A stretch of DNA of 64,000 nucleotides from Amphirosellinia nigrospora (taxonomy: Eukaryota > Ascomycota > Sordariomycetes > Xylariales > Xylariaceae). Where the stretch lies: assembly GCA_004123355.1 (NCBI GenBank), contig SCHM01000001.1, positions 8,256,193 to 8,320,192 on the forward strand, given 5' to 3'. Both the position numbers and the translations under genes were made by a program. The notes beneath the pieces are model-generated. The model did not search any database, had not been told where the DNA came from, and saw only the letters and a list, made by a program, of their open reading frames with translations. Positions 37,339-49,375 of the stretch are shown one piece after another (position 1 is the first letter of the stretch; each line of letters starts with the position of its first letter).

Positions 37339-38417
37339 CCCATCCGGAGCAACCGTGACATGAGGTTCGACGCGGCCTCGACTCGGGTCGGCAACTCGTC
37401 GCTGGTATCTACCTTGACTGTGCCAGGCATGACGTACCAGGTAGGGGATATGTGTGTATAAGGTGAACCGATTTGCCACGCGGCATGGAAAAGCGCAACG
37501 CGAGGTTACGTGGCGTGAGCCCTAAGGAATTGGACAGCAATGGATGCAAAGTAAGGAGGGCCTGGTCTTTTCAGGGAAATCACACGAGGCTTCTGGTGCT
37601 ACCCGTCGATAGGATTCATCACAGTGAGTGACAAAGCACGAAATCACGGATAATGGGAGGGTTCTATTGTTGATTGTTTAGGCCGCAGGGTAGGTGCGGG
37701 GGCAGGTTTAGGGGCGCGGGCAGTAGTATTACCTACCTAATGCTGTATTTGCCTGGCAGCTAAACCATTTAGGGAGTTATGACACTCTCTTCGGTTTAGC
37801 GCAGCGTAGCACCTCTCTCTCTAGGTACCTACTCAGGGAAGTCCCTGGCCGATTCTGGACTATTTTCGATGCTCTCGTACCAGGTAGGTACTTAAGGTAG
37901 CTTCAAACTGGCTAACTTTTACATTAGAGTTTGATCCACGCAGATTGACCCATCGGTCCGTCACAACGCTGCACAACGCTGCACTTCCGGGGCAGGAATG
38001 AAATCTGTTTCCTCCAGGGAAGATACCTAGGCTGCCACCGAATGGTAGGTACTGCTCAGTGTTACTTGGGTTTAGACGTGCGTCCCAACTCGGGCTACAT
38101 CTGCACAGGACGAGAGATGGGCAGGAGGAATGCACACATTGACATGGTCAGGGCATGCAAAAAGCTTGGTTAACATGTGAAATTCAAGCGACATAGCAAC
38201 AACCCTAACCCAACTTAACCCACGGATGTTGACGAAGTAGCACATCTTCCCCAACCTCCTTTTTATCTATCTCGCCGAGCTTGTCGGCACGGATCTCGTC
38301 TCGCCGGATCTCTATGGTTTTCACAACACACACCGATTCGGGCAAATTTGATGGGTCTGGGTCGATGATCGTCGAGGTGCACTGTGTGGTAGCCGTGTTA
38401 ACAGGAGGCTATTTCCG
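37339..38417. other. intergenic region upstream of SDS22
   Basis: No gene recognised. It contains a TAGGTACCTA palindrome at 37822-37831 and related AGGTAGGTAC copies near 37,884 and 38,044. Confidence 0.45.
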
Positions 38418-39591
38418 TCAAGTTTCGGTATCTTTTGCTTGGCCCGGTCCTTGACTCTCGCCATGGTTGATATCGCTCGTGTCGGAGCCGCTTCTCGTCG
38501 GGGATCCATGCGTCCATTGAGTATAATATCGGCAAAACCTAGTAGTAGCACCAAAAAATGCTGCAGGTACGGCGGGGAGTCCGTAGACAGCGAAAACGCT
38601 GGTCAGTTCGCCGAGAGCCCAGAAGTAGACAGGGCTAACAGAATAAGTCGAATCTTTCGACCTTGAGGACGTCTGGGTGGCAACTAGTCGGAATATGCTT
38701 GATATAACACCGCTGTATCATCTCGTATTAGTATGCATCCGGACCAGCAAACATCTGATGTTGGAGTTCAAACCACCGGCCACTTACAATAAACCGACCG
38801 CGAATATCAAGGTTATTCCAACCCTTTTCCCTGTCGATGATTTCATGCGCCAGATGACGAGTTGTGGTGATAAGTAGAACGATGTCGGAAGCCACATCAA
38901 TCGATGAGATTGCCTCGGCTGCCTTTGCGTCAAGACATCTACCCTCGACCGTCGGGTCCCATAAAATTGGCATGGCAAGCATTGCATACTTTCTACAATG
39001 ATGCTTGCGATGTAAAACAGTACATTAAGCCACAAGACAACATGGCAGATCCAGAAGAAGGCGTGCGAGATTGGTGAGAATATGCGCATCCATTCCAGCA
39101 AAATAGCCACCTTGACGGGGGCTATTGCCGAGTTGTAAAGCAGTCCTGCAATATGCCCACTGCGGTTGGCTGTTAACCTTGAATAGCCAGACGAGAGGAG
39201 TACATACGTATGAAAATCCAACTTTGTCTCCTACAGTCACATCCCATTGATGCACCCACCACCCTATCTCGATCTGCGCTATACGAGCAAGCAGTACACA
39301 AAACCGATGTACGACGCCTATCACGCTGTCAATTACAGACACTGCAGTAGTCGTCTACTAGGCGAACACACAAAGCCACTGATTATGAGGACTTTTTTGC
39401 GGTTGGTTAGCATCCGTAAATGAAGGAGAGGGCTCTCGCACCCGCTTCAAGCCTGCCCCTGAGCTGCTTCTGTTCGAATACCCATAGTAAATCCTGACTA
39501 GAACGGTGACAAATGTGATAGTGAGAGCGGCGATAAGGATACCATTGGCAAGCGCATTCATATTTGGAGGGTTCGCAAAGTTCGGCTCAAC
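38418..39591 (-). pseudogene. rhodopsin-like fungal integral membrane protein, 3' part, split by retrotransposon
   Basis: This is the main body of a seven-membrane-segment protein of the fungal rhodopsin-like (PTH11-related) group. Read from 39591 leftward: VEPNFANPPNMNALANGILI, the first membrane helix, GWWVHQWDVTVGDKVGFSYV, LLYNSAIAPVKVAILLEWMR, CHVVLWLNVLFYIASIIVE, the Cys-loop WDPTVEGRCLD, SPQLVIWRMKSSTGKRVGI, and the last helix SPVYFWALGELTSVF. The stop is TGA at 38420-38418. Introns with GTATGT and GTAAGT donors lie near 39,205-39,150 and 38,820-38,690. One or two homopolymer-type frame breaks occur, and a TAG-TAG pair lies near 39,355-39,360 unless a weak GTCCTC intron removes it. The first 20 codons lie 6.7 kb away beyond the inserted element, so the gene cannot make its normal protein. 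Confidence 0.8.
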
Positions 39592-39596
39592 GCCGT
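39592..39596. repeat. target-site duplication, left copy (GCCGT)
   Basis: GCCGT directly precedes the left LTR and is repeated directly after the right LTR at 46341-46345. If the following T belongs to the LTR, the duplication is 4 bp (GCCG). Confidence 0.85.
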
Positions 39597-39885
39597 AGTT
39601 ACGGATCTGCAGGCTCTGTGGCTGTGCCCACCACTAGCCACAGCACCCGTAATCTCCACTTGCAGTAACTGCCACTTGCAGTGAATGCGTGACTGCTATT
39701 CGTAGTGAATGTAGTTGCAGTGAATGAAGGCAGGCATTGGCAGTGAATGTAGCTGTCCTACGCGAGTATTTAAGCAGCTGCCTATATTGTAGACTTAGAC
39801 CTTTTTTTTCTTACTTTATCTGTAGATTTTATATACAATATACTATTTGCTAGAGCTTTATTTTTCGAGTATATAAAGCGTAATA
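39597..39885 (+). repeat. 5' LTR of Gypsy element, about 289 bp
   Basis: It starts AGTTACGGATCTGCAGGCTC and ends CGTAATA. It matches the copy at 46045-46340 along its length. The left two thirds keep normal composition; the last 90 bases or so are AT-shifted by C-to-T and G-to-A changes compared with the right copy. Confidence 0.88.
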
Positions 39886-42800
39886 ATTTATAGATTATTT
39901 AAAATATTATAAAGTATTAGGACTGCTTTTATAATATCTTTTAATTAAATTAAACGATTAATTTAACTTAAAAATATTAAAATGTTTTTTAAAAAAGAAC
40001 TAAAATAATAGGCGCGTATGGCCGTACGTGCTAAAGCTTTTGTTAATATTTTAGATTTGTTTGTTTCGAATATTCGAAACGATAAGCTTTTTATAACGAA
40101 ACTCTAGTAAATAATAGAAAAATATATTTATTTTAGCTTTTTTAACTATATAAAAATTATAATAATAGGCCGTAAAAGCTAATTGTTTTTAATTAATTTA
40201 GTATAATAGTTTATAGTACTATTAATAATTATATATTTAAAAAATAAAAATTTAATATAAATATTGCTAGTTTTAATCGGACGGTTTAATATTTAGCTAG
40301 TAATTATATAAAACTATAAATAAAAATATTAAGCTTAGCTTTTATTTTAAACTAATATATTATAGTAAAATAATTTAGCTTAGCTTTAATAGGAATATAA
40401 ACTAAACTAATATAAATATATATATAAAGACTTTATTGCTGTTTTTTAAAAAAAAAAATGCGCTTTTTTAATAATAGTTTATTGCTATTTTATTATTAAT
40501 TTATATATTTTGCTAAAAAGTTAAATAAATAAAAAAAGTTCTGTTTAATTAAATAAAAATAAAATAAAATTATTATTTTTATAATAAAGCATATATTATA
40601 TTAGTATATATATTATTAATATCTTTTAATTTATAATTAAAAATAATTTTAGCTAATAATAAATTAATTAATAAACTATTAATTAATTATTAAATAAACT
40701 ATAAAAAATAACTAAATAATATAATTATACTTAAAATAACTTAAATATTTCGAACTAATAAATAATTAATTTGCTAAGTTATTATAAAATAACTTTTATT
40801 TTATTAAATAATAAAAAAATAGCTAATATATAACTAAAATATTAATATTTATTTTTTATAATAATATAATTAAAAATAAATTTAAGTTTAAAATATAAAT
40901 TTAAACTATATAAAATTGCTTTAAATTTAACGTTAATTAGTTTTATAACAATATAATTAAAATAGCTAATATTAAAACTTATATCGGAAACTATATAGCT
41001 AATAACTTTTTTTTTTATTTTTTATTTAATTATTTTAATATATTTATTAATTTAAAAGCTATTTTAAAATATTTTAAAAAATTTATATTAACGTTAATTA
41101 TAATAAAAAGCTAAAGCTAACTTTTAATTTTTAGTTTTAATTAATATTATTAGCTAAATTTTTAGAATTTTAAACTATTTTTGTTTATTTAACTAGTAAA
41201 ATTAAACTTAATAAAGCTAAATAAAAAAAAAATTTAAAAATAAATTATTTTTTCGATTAATAACCGAAGCTATATTAAAATATTTAAAAAAAAGCATTAA
41301 TTTTAACGTTTATACAAAATATTATTTTTAAATAATTTATTATTTAATAATAACTAATTATAAGCAAAATAAAACTTATAAAAAAAAAACATAAAAGTTT
41401 ACTATAATTTTTATTTTTTTTTTTTCTGTTTTTATTTAAATAACTTTTTGCTTTATTTTAAAACTAAATAATAATAATAATAATAACTCTGCTTAATTAT
41501 TTAAGCTTAACGCTAATAAATATAATAATTAATTTTTAATAATAAATATTTTAACTATTATTAATAAAATATATTTCGAAAAAATACTTTTTAAAAATTA
41601 AACTTTAATAAATAAAAAAGCTTAAATTATTATTATTTTAGCTATATAATATATATTAGATATTAAGCTAGCTAATATATAAAAAAATAACCTATAATAA
41701 GTATAGAAAAAAAAAATAACTTTAAGAAAAATAGCTTTTTTTAAAAGAAATATTTTTAAAAAATATTATTAGTTATAAAATAAATCTAATAAAAAAATAT
41801 TTAAGCAAAAATTTTTATTATATTATATTTTATATAATAATAGATTTTTTTAATTATAGATAATTTTTTCGGAAATATAAAAATAAATATATATAAAATA
41901 TAAACTAATAATTTATAAAAAAATTATTAAACTATTTAATTTTATTATTATTATAACTTTTTTAAAAAAATTATAAAATATAATAATAAAATAAAAAAAA
42001 TATTAATTAGGCTTTTTTATTATTATTAAAATATAAAAAAACTTTTAAAAATAAATTTATAATTATTATCGATTTAATTTATAATATTATTTTAAATAAG
42101 CTATAGTTTAAATATTATAATATCCTGCTAGATTATTAGTAGAATTATTTAATATTTTTACCTTAGCTATTTTTTAATTATAATATAAAGTATTATTTAA
42201 TAATAAATAAAATAAGTATATAGCTATAATATTTAACTTATTAATTTAATATTAATTAATAAAACTATAACTTTAAAATTAAAAAACGCAGCATTAATAA
42301 TAATAAAAAAGCGAAATAATATTTAAAAACAAAAAACTAAAAGTGTTTATTTTAAAGCGTAGCAATCCGGTATAAAAAATCGATAAAATAAAATAAATAA
42401 TATTTAATTAGCTTTTATTAAATTTATTTTTAAAAAATATAAGCTACGCTTTTTTATAAAAATATAATTTCGATTTTTATTTAAAAGTTTAATAAAAAAA
42501 GTTTTTACTATATAAAATAAAATAGTATTAGTTAATATAAAAAAAACTAACGATTAAAATATTTAGTTTAAATATAATTATTTTTAGTATAATAATAAAA
42601 AAAACCGAATAAAAAACGTTTATATTATTAGTATTAATAAAATTAATAAATAATCGGAAAATTAAAAAAAATAAAAATAATTTCTTAAAAAGAAAAAATA
42701 AAAGTTAAAATAAAAGCGCAAAAAATAATATTTAAAAATATTAAAACTTAATATATATTTTAGCTAAGTTAACTTTAATATGTTTTTATTTATTATTTAT

Positions 42801-42949
42801 AAATAGACTATAAATAAAGTTTTTTAAAGGTAAATTTAAAGCTAATTTAAGCTATAGTTTTTATATAAAATATTATTTAATAAGTTAAAAGCTATATAAA
42901 AATTCTTAATTAAAAACTTATATAAAAGTTTTATTAAATTTAATATATT

Positions 42950-44130
42950 TTATAATATATTTATTTTATTTATAAAAAAATAAATAGTAAGCTTTATTTT
43001 TGCGTAAATTATTATAAGCTAAATAAAATTATAAAAAAGGACCGATATTTATTTTTTTTTATTAAAAAAACTTTAGTTTATATTAATAAAGCGAAAATTT
43101 TTACCCGATTTAATATATAATAAATATTTAATTATATTTATATATTATTTAAAAATAAAAATTATATAATATTTTATATAAATATAATATATACTAATTG
43201 CTAATATTATTATTTAGTTTTACTAACGAACTTTTAATATTTTAGTAATATATTAATAATATATTATTTAATTTTTTAGATAATTTTTATAGTGTTTATG
43301 CTAATAATATTATTATTTATTCGGAAATAATAAAAAAATATATTATTTATGTATATTATATACTAAAGCGACTAATTTAGGCCGGATTATAAATTAACTT
43401 AAAAAAGTCCGAATTTTATATTATAAAAACTAAATTTTTAAATTATATTATTAGTATTAAAAAAATCTAAATAAACTTTGCTAAAATTAACGCTATATTA
43501 AAATAAAAAACCTTTATATTAGTTAAAAGTATATAATTTTTTTTAAGATTTTATAACTTTTATTAAAACTTTATTAATGTTTAAAGTTATATTATTATGT
43601 TTTTAAACCGATTAATATAAAAAAGCGTACTTTTTATAAAATTAAAAAATATAAAAAATTATTCTATTAATTTAAAAAAGCTTTAGTATATTTTTTTTTT
43701 ATTAAAATATTTTAACTATAACTTATTAACGAAAGTTAAAACCGATTTTTTTAATAGCGTTAGTTCTAGCGTATTATTATAACTGTATAATAAAACCTAA
43801 TATTTTATAGTATATTTTCGAAAATATTTTATAATATTAAATTAAACTATAATATTTATAATAAAAAATTGCTAGCAGTTATACTATGCTTTAAAAAATA
43901 AAAACTTAAATTAATTAGCGGCTATAATAAGCTTTTTTTAATACTTATTAATAATTAAGCTTTAGAATTTTTTAGCGAAAAATAATATTTTAACTTAAAA
44001 TAAGCTAAATAAATTAATTTTTTTTTAAAATACGATTTTTTAATATTATATCGCTTTAATAAAAATAATATATTAGCTAACGCTTTATTATAAAAATAAA
44101 AAAACTTAACGATATAAAAAGCTAAAAAAA
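42950..44130 (+). pseudogene. remnant of Gypsy pol: reverse transcriptase and RNase H
   Basis: Read as one frame with RIP-made stops. Around 43,235-43,430 the translation is FLDNFYSVYANNIIIYSE then ILKRLI*AGL*INLKKSEFY, the RT catalytic block with YxDD changed to YxNN (GA to AA, as RIP produces). Around 43,680-44,130 an RNase H block follows, with KVKTDFFNSVSSSVL, IVYFRK, FFSEK and FLILYR...ILANALL in place of the usual DHxxL..F...YRPGxxNxxADALSR pattern. Stops are at codons expected to be Gln or Trp. Sequence beyond about 44.2 kb should be integrase, but I cannot assign its motifs with confidence. Confidence 0.8.
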
Positions 44131-46033
44131 AAATAACGCTATTTTATAATATTTTAGCTAGTAAATAGTATAATATAATTAATTTTTATATAAATAAAGT
44201 TATATTAAATAAGTTTTATTAAAATATATAACAAACTAGGCGTTTTTATAAAACTATAATTAATTAAACGAATTTTTAAAAAAAACCGTAAAAATATAAA
44301 TATAAAAATTTACTATTAATAAATAAAAATAATAAGCCGGAAAACTTATAAAAATTAGAAAATAAATTAATTATTTTTTATATTTAATTATTTTTAACTT
44401 TTTATATTTAAAAATATACTTTATTAAAAAATATACTGCGGAATATTTATTATATATTTTAGTAAAAATAAGATATATAAATTTATTACCAAATATTATT
44501 ATAGTTTAAACTAAATAAAAATTATAATTGTTATATAGTAAACTATATAAAATATAGATTTATTAAAATATTTAAAAATAAAACTTTTAGTAAATTTATA
44601 TTTTTTTAATATTTAAGCGTATATAGCGCTACTTTATTATTAATTTTAAATAAATATTTAAAGATAAATATAAATATAATAATGTACTAATTATAGTAAA
44701 CTGTTTAAGTAAACAAGTATAAACTATATTTTATATTATAGAAATAACCGTAAAAAACGCTGCTAAAAATATTATAAAAAACCTTTCCGAGTTTTCGGAG
44801 TGCTTATAACTATAACTTTAAACCGCGGACTTTAGTTTATTTCCGCTTTTACAAATAAGCTATATAAGCTAATAAGTATAAAATATATATTAGTTATTAT
44901 AGAATACTATAAACTATAGGATAAGCAGAGATTATAAATAAATATTAATTAAAAATTAAAATTATATATAAGCTATTACTAAAATAATTAGTTTAAACGT
45001 ATATTTGCTATAAATTACGTATAAGTTTTAATTTTTTACGCTTTAATAAAACTATTGCTTTATAAAGTAAAAATAAGCTTTTTAATACTATTTAATTTCG
45101 ACTAAGAAAACCGGACTATAAAAAAAAGCTATAAAAGCTATTTGTTAAAAAAGAACAATTTAAACAAATATATAAAAAAAAGTAAAAAATAATATAATTC
45201 GTTAAATCGGCTAAAAAAACTTATATTATATTTAAAAATGTATAACTAATTAAGCTAATAAAAGTTAATACGAACTTAATTTTAACGTAAAAACTATATA
45301 TTAATTTTAAAAAAAAAACAATTTTAAAAACAAACCGCTTGTTAAACAAACTAAATTTCTTTATAATATAATAAAAATTTAAAATACGCGAAAAAGATAA
45401 AAATATATTTATATTAAATATTTTTATAATTTAGAAAATATTTAATCGGTATTATATAAATTAACTATAAAAATACTTAAATAACCTATTATTAGGTTAA
45501 AAAGCGGAAAACCTAAAAAAAAAATAATAAAACCTAAAAATAAAAAAAAATTTACTATAGAAAAAGTATAAACGTTTTAATTTTATTATTAAAAGCTATA
45601 ATACTAAATAAACTAAAAAAATAAAACCCCGATAATATATAATACTTTATAAAAAATTTTAAGAACAGTATAAAAGCACTAAAAAAATTTTTAACATAAA
45701 CTTTAATTTAGCCGGACCCCCGGTACAATTACAAATATAGCTAAATGCAGCGCAAAATAACGCCTTTAATAAGCTATATTTAGATAATAATAAAGCTATA
45801 GCGCAAAAAAAAAAATAACGCAAAAAAAGAACGTATAAAAAAAAAAATACGTTTAAATATATTTAAATATTATATTAAGCAAAAAAAAACCTTAAATAAT
45901 ATATAAAAAAACTAGTATAATAATTTAACGGTATAAAGGCCTTACGAAAATTTATATTAATAAAAACCCAAAGCGATCCTTTTTTTGCTAAAAGCAGTTA
46001 TAACTTCGACCCCAGTTAAATTACTTTTTTTTC

Positions 46034-46043
46034 GAAAGGGAAA
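46034..46043 (+). other. polypurine tract of the Gypsy element
   Basis: GAAAGGGAAA lies one base before the right LTR, in an otherwise T/A-dominated region. It is where plus-strand DNA synthesis would be primed and fixes the element's orientation as +. Confidence 0.7.
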
Positions 46044-46044
46044 T

Positions 46045-46340
46045 AGTTACGGATCTGCAGGCTCTAATGGCTATGCCCTACCACTAGCTATAGCACCTGT
46101 AATCTCTACTTATAATAACTGCTACTTATAATAAATGTATAACTGCCATTCGTAGTAAATATAGTTGCAGTGAATAAAGGCAGGCATTGGCAGTAAATGC
46201 AGCTGTTCCACGCAAATATTTAAGCAGCTGCCTATATTATAGACTTAGACCTTCTTTCCTTCCTACTTTATCTGTAGATTTTATATGCAATATACCATAT
46301 CTGCTGGAGCCTTGTCTCTTCGAGTGTGTGAAGCGTAACA
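46045..46340 (+). repeat. 3' LTR of Gypsy element, about 296 bp
   Basis: Starts AGTTACGGATCTGCAGGCTC and ends CGTAACA. Its left half shows C-to-T and G-to-A changes relative to the left LTR (for example CTTGCAGTAACTG against CTTATAATAACTG), and its right third is unmutated. Confidence 0.88.
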
Positions 46341-46400
46341 GCCGTCTGGCGACTCGAGTGCCGGCTGGGCGAGCATGGCCCGGCGCCGGGCCTCGTCCAT
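46341..46400 (-). pseudogene. rhodopsin-like gene, first 20 codons, cut off by the retrotransposon
   Basis: From the ATG at 46400 the minus strand reads MDEARRRAMLAQPALESPDG and then meets the right LTR. After removing the element and one duplication copy, the frame continues directly into VEPNFANPPNMNALA at 39591. A short head ending in PxGVxPNFxNPPNxNxLA is the usual start of this protein group. An upstream promoter should lie beyond 46,400. Confidence 0.8.
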
Positions 46401-47351
46401 CGCTATGATCTGCGTATCGAAGGTTCCGATAGAATGCGCCGATGCAGAAAACGGAAGGTAATCAAGTCATCTCATCGCAGCTAGATTAAAACGACCATGG
46501 CACCTTGAGATGGGTGGCTCGTGCCGCTGAATGAACCAACCTTAGTTTTTCAGACACCAGGCTCGTTTTCCGAGAGTCGAAGCCCGCCTTTTTAGCGATG
46601 CACAACGGTTAACCTCCTACAGGATTCTGAGCTGAGGATTCGATCGAAACCTTGGCATCCTTTTTGTCAGGGGGCTTTTCAGCACTAAGTTGGAGGCCGT
46701 TGCCCGGTACGGGAGGTGTTGCTTATATGGTGTAGGGGAAATACTACTCCAACACGCGAAGGCGAGCTAGACACGGTAACATCGATGCAACGTACTGTAT
46801 GCAACCAACGACCTGCGCAGCGAATGGGCCGTTAACGCAACCCAAGCCAACAGTCAGCCCCTCGGCATTATCCAATCAGAATCCTTACCTAATGCAAGCG
46901 AGAGGAGGGGCTATACGGCGCAGTCTCACCGGCCTAACATCAAACCGGCCACAGACAGAATCCGGCCAACGAAAGTAACAACCAAAGTTAATGAGACTTG
47001 CAATTATTCATTTGCGAGGGCGTTGGCTTTTACACTTTTGTTTATACCCTAGTGGTCGGCCTTCGGAAGCCTTCCCGCTCTTACATCACTCAGCATTTAT
47101 TGTTGCAACATCCAAACATAGAACATGAATCAGGGACTCTACGTAGAGCCGGCAACGAGTCCTAATATCGTCTTATTTCCACTACATCTTCGCAACAGCG
47201 GGGGCTATGAAATCAATGTGATTGGTCCGAGCTGAAGCTGGGAGATCGGCATTCATCGTAGCTATCGACATCACTATTCTGCTTTTCTTGATCAATATGC
47301 TTGAATAAGATTCGACGTAGCGTAGCTATGTCAGCAACGATCGATGCACAT
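46401..47351. other. intergenic, nothing recognised
   Basis: Presumed former upstream region of the rhodopsin-like gene; no ORF of interest. Confidence 0.4.
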
Positions 47352-48550
47352 TCAGTTCTCAAACTGTTCTTTGAAGCACAAGATTGGTCCCTCACCTCAC
47401 GCTACGATGTGCTCCGTGAGGACGTATTCAGGCAATCTCACACCATCGCCTTCTTCGTCATTTTTAACCCCCGAAGAAACACGGCTAACATCTGCCCTTC
47501 TAAAATCAAACTCCCAGAATAAGCGGGCAAATATCAGCATGATCTGAGATGTGCAAGAGGCTTCCCAACACAGCTCCGGCTAACGATACTAAATGTGAAA
47601 TACAGGAGCCTCGAGTTGGTTTGCTCTTTCATCTTGTTCCTGCTGCTGAGCCACCGTTCAGGCTTATAGGCGAGCGGATCATCCCAGTAGGCAGGGTGGC
47701 GATGCATTATATACACCGCTACGCCTACTTCGCAGCCCTTGGATATGAAATCGCCCCCAAAGGAACCACCTCCGGCTTCTACCTCGCGCCGGAAAGTGGC
47801 ACCGCCGGGCGAGGAGATGCGCAGAGTTTCGTCGACACAGGCACGTATGTAGACGCAGGAGTTCAACACAGGCCGAGACGTGTTTCATCTCTGAGGACTT
47901 GAACGTTTCCCCAACCTCTTTGGCTACTCTATGATAACACCGGGAAGGGACCGATAATAGTATGAAAGGGCCGACATAGTGGTCAATGTAGTGTCCAATC
48001 CTATACATATATGCCCGGTTTCAATGTCAGCGATGCATGTGACACCTTAGCACCACCATTCAATAAATTTACATAATCATAGCAATCGGTGAGGACAAAA
48101 GTTCCGTTGGCATAAACTGACCTGCTACAAGGAATGTCTCTGTCTCGGTGCTTAATTCCATGGTATTCAGTCCCTCGCCTGTTTCCGGATCTTTATATTG
48201 TTGCAAGAATGAAAAATATCTCGAGGGGAGGCCTCGTTCTCAAGCCTACTGGTGAGCAGCGAGCGGAGGAAGCTTAAATTTCGACGCTTGCATAATAATA
48301 CTTCATCGGACATTCGTTTCAGAGATTGCCTTCAAAATATACCTGAATTTCGGATCCTCAACCGTGTTATAATCGCGCCAAATGCCACGGCAGTAAGAGA
48401 GTCAAACGCCAGGTAATCGACTACTTTGGTTAATAACGTTTCTACCTTGTCTCTATGATATATATGAAGAACGCTATGATGAAACGAGGCTTACACTGAT
48501 GTGCCATGTCGAGAGGACTGGTCCATTTCAATTTTCGACGGCGACATAAC
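47352..48550 (-). pseudogene. cytochrome P450, C-terminal two thirds, damaged
   Basis: A haem-thiolate monooxygenase of the fungal microsomal type. Read leftward: SPLDMAHQ, a short intron (about 48,535-48,423, GTAAGC donor), CDYLAFDSLTAVAFG, EDPKFRYILKAISETNV, KDPETGEGLNTMELSTETETF (start of helix I), the K-helix ExxR in ACVDETLRISSPGG, HRHPAYWDDPLAYKPERWL, and the haem-binding loop FSIVSRSCVGKPLA (canonical FxxGxRxCxG; the middle Gly is Val here). The tail TEHIVA is followed by an in-frame TGA where Arg is expected, then GPILCFKEQFEN. Several single-base breaks are present. The N-terminal membrane anchor is not recognisable upstream. The Gly-to-Val change and the nonsense codon suggest real decay in addition to sequence errors. 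Confidence 0.7.
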
Positions 48551-49375
48551 ACGGAATGTGATAGAGAATATATGAAATGTTGATATGATGGGATTTAAAC
48601 ATGCTATTGTGCCCCTATCATTCAGGTGTGAAGTCATCTACGTCCCACTCATCCTGGTCCTAACATTCGGCTTGATTTGACGTATGCGCTCATAGGGAGG
48701 GAGCCTTAGTAGTGAATTTGACAGTACTGCGCGCTTGGTAGTTTGTGATCTTATCACCTATACTACACTCCTATTTATCTTCACGTACTGGATGTTGCTA
48801 GCACTTGAGTAGGCAGTTGCCTTGAATATGATGCAGTGCGTATTAGATAGCTACCTCTCTTTAATTCATAGTTGTAATTTAAATAGACCCTCTCGTCTTT
48901 AAAAGCATTCGCACTAGTTTCCTCCTTCCCGATTGATTCTGTGATACATGCAGCATATGTGAATGAAAAAGACCGATGATAAGCAGTAAGGAAATTCTTG
49001 GGGTTTGGTTTGCTTCGCAGAAAACAACGCATGTAACTTCATGAGCGCCGAAAAGCATATCCATCCGCGGTTGCTTTGTCGCCCATCATGTTGGGATATC
49101 GGGGGTAAGTCTAACAAGAGTAGCCACTGCTATGGTTGAGTAGCTAGATTGGAACCGTTGGGTTGGCCGCGACGCTGGCCCTCAAGAGACTCGTCTTGAG
49201 ATATTATATCACCTTAGTGATAGCAGAGCTCAAGGCTGCTACCATCGCGTGGCCTATTGACGTGATCTTGCACCCTCTCTCTGGACCCCGGTAGATGTGC
49301 GCCGAGCGACATCTCAGAGTGTAGTTATAAAAGCCAAATGCGCATCATTCATCGTCGTAGAGCAGTATCTTGTAA
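48551..49375. other. no recognised gene
   Basis: Short minus-strand ORFs near 48,780-49,120 do not match a P450 N-terminus or any other domain I know. Confidence 0.4.

Larger units (their letters stand above)
39597..46340 (+). mobile_element. RIP-mutated Ty3/Gypsy LTR retrotransposon, about 6.7 kb
   Basis: Two LTRs in direct orientation, a polypurine tract just inside the right LTR and a 4-5 bp target-site duplication define a complete insertion. The internal 6.1 kb is extremely AT-rich. CpA and TpG are almost absent while CpG and GCT survive, the signature of RIP acting on CpA. Despite many stops, pol can be read on the + strand in the order reverse transcriptase then RNase H, which together with the LTR layout indicates Ty3/Gypsy. 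The element lies in the first exon of a rhodopsin-like gene, in the opposite orientation to it. It can encode no functional protein. Confidence 0.92.

Noticed and set aside
39886-46044. Possible mitochondrial or centromeric DNA because of extreme AT content
   Set aside because: Bounded by LTRs with target-site duplication and reads as Gypsy pol; dinucleotide bias fits RIP.
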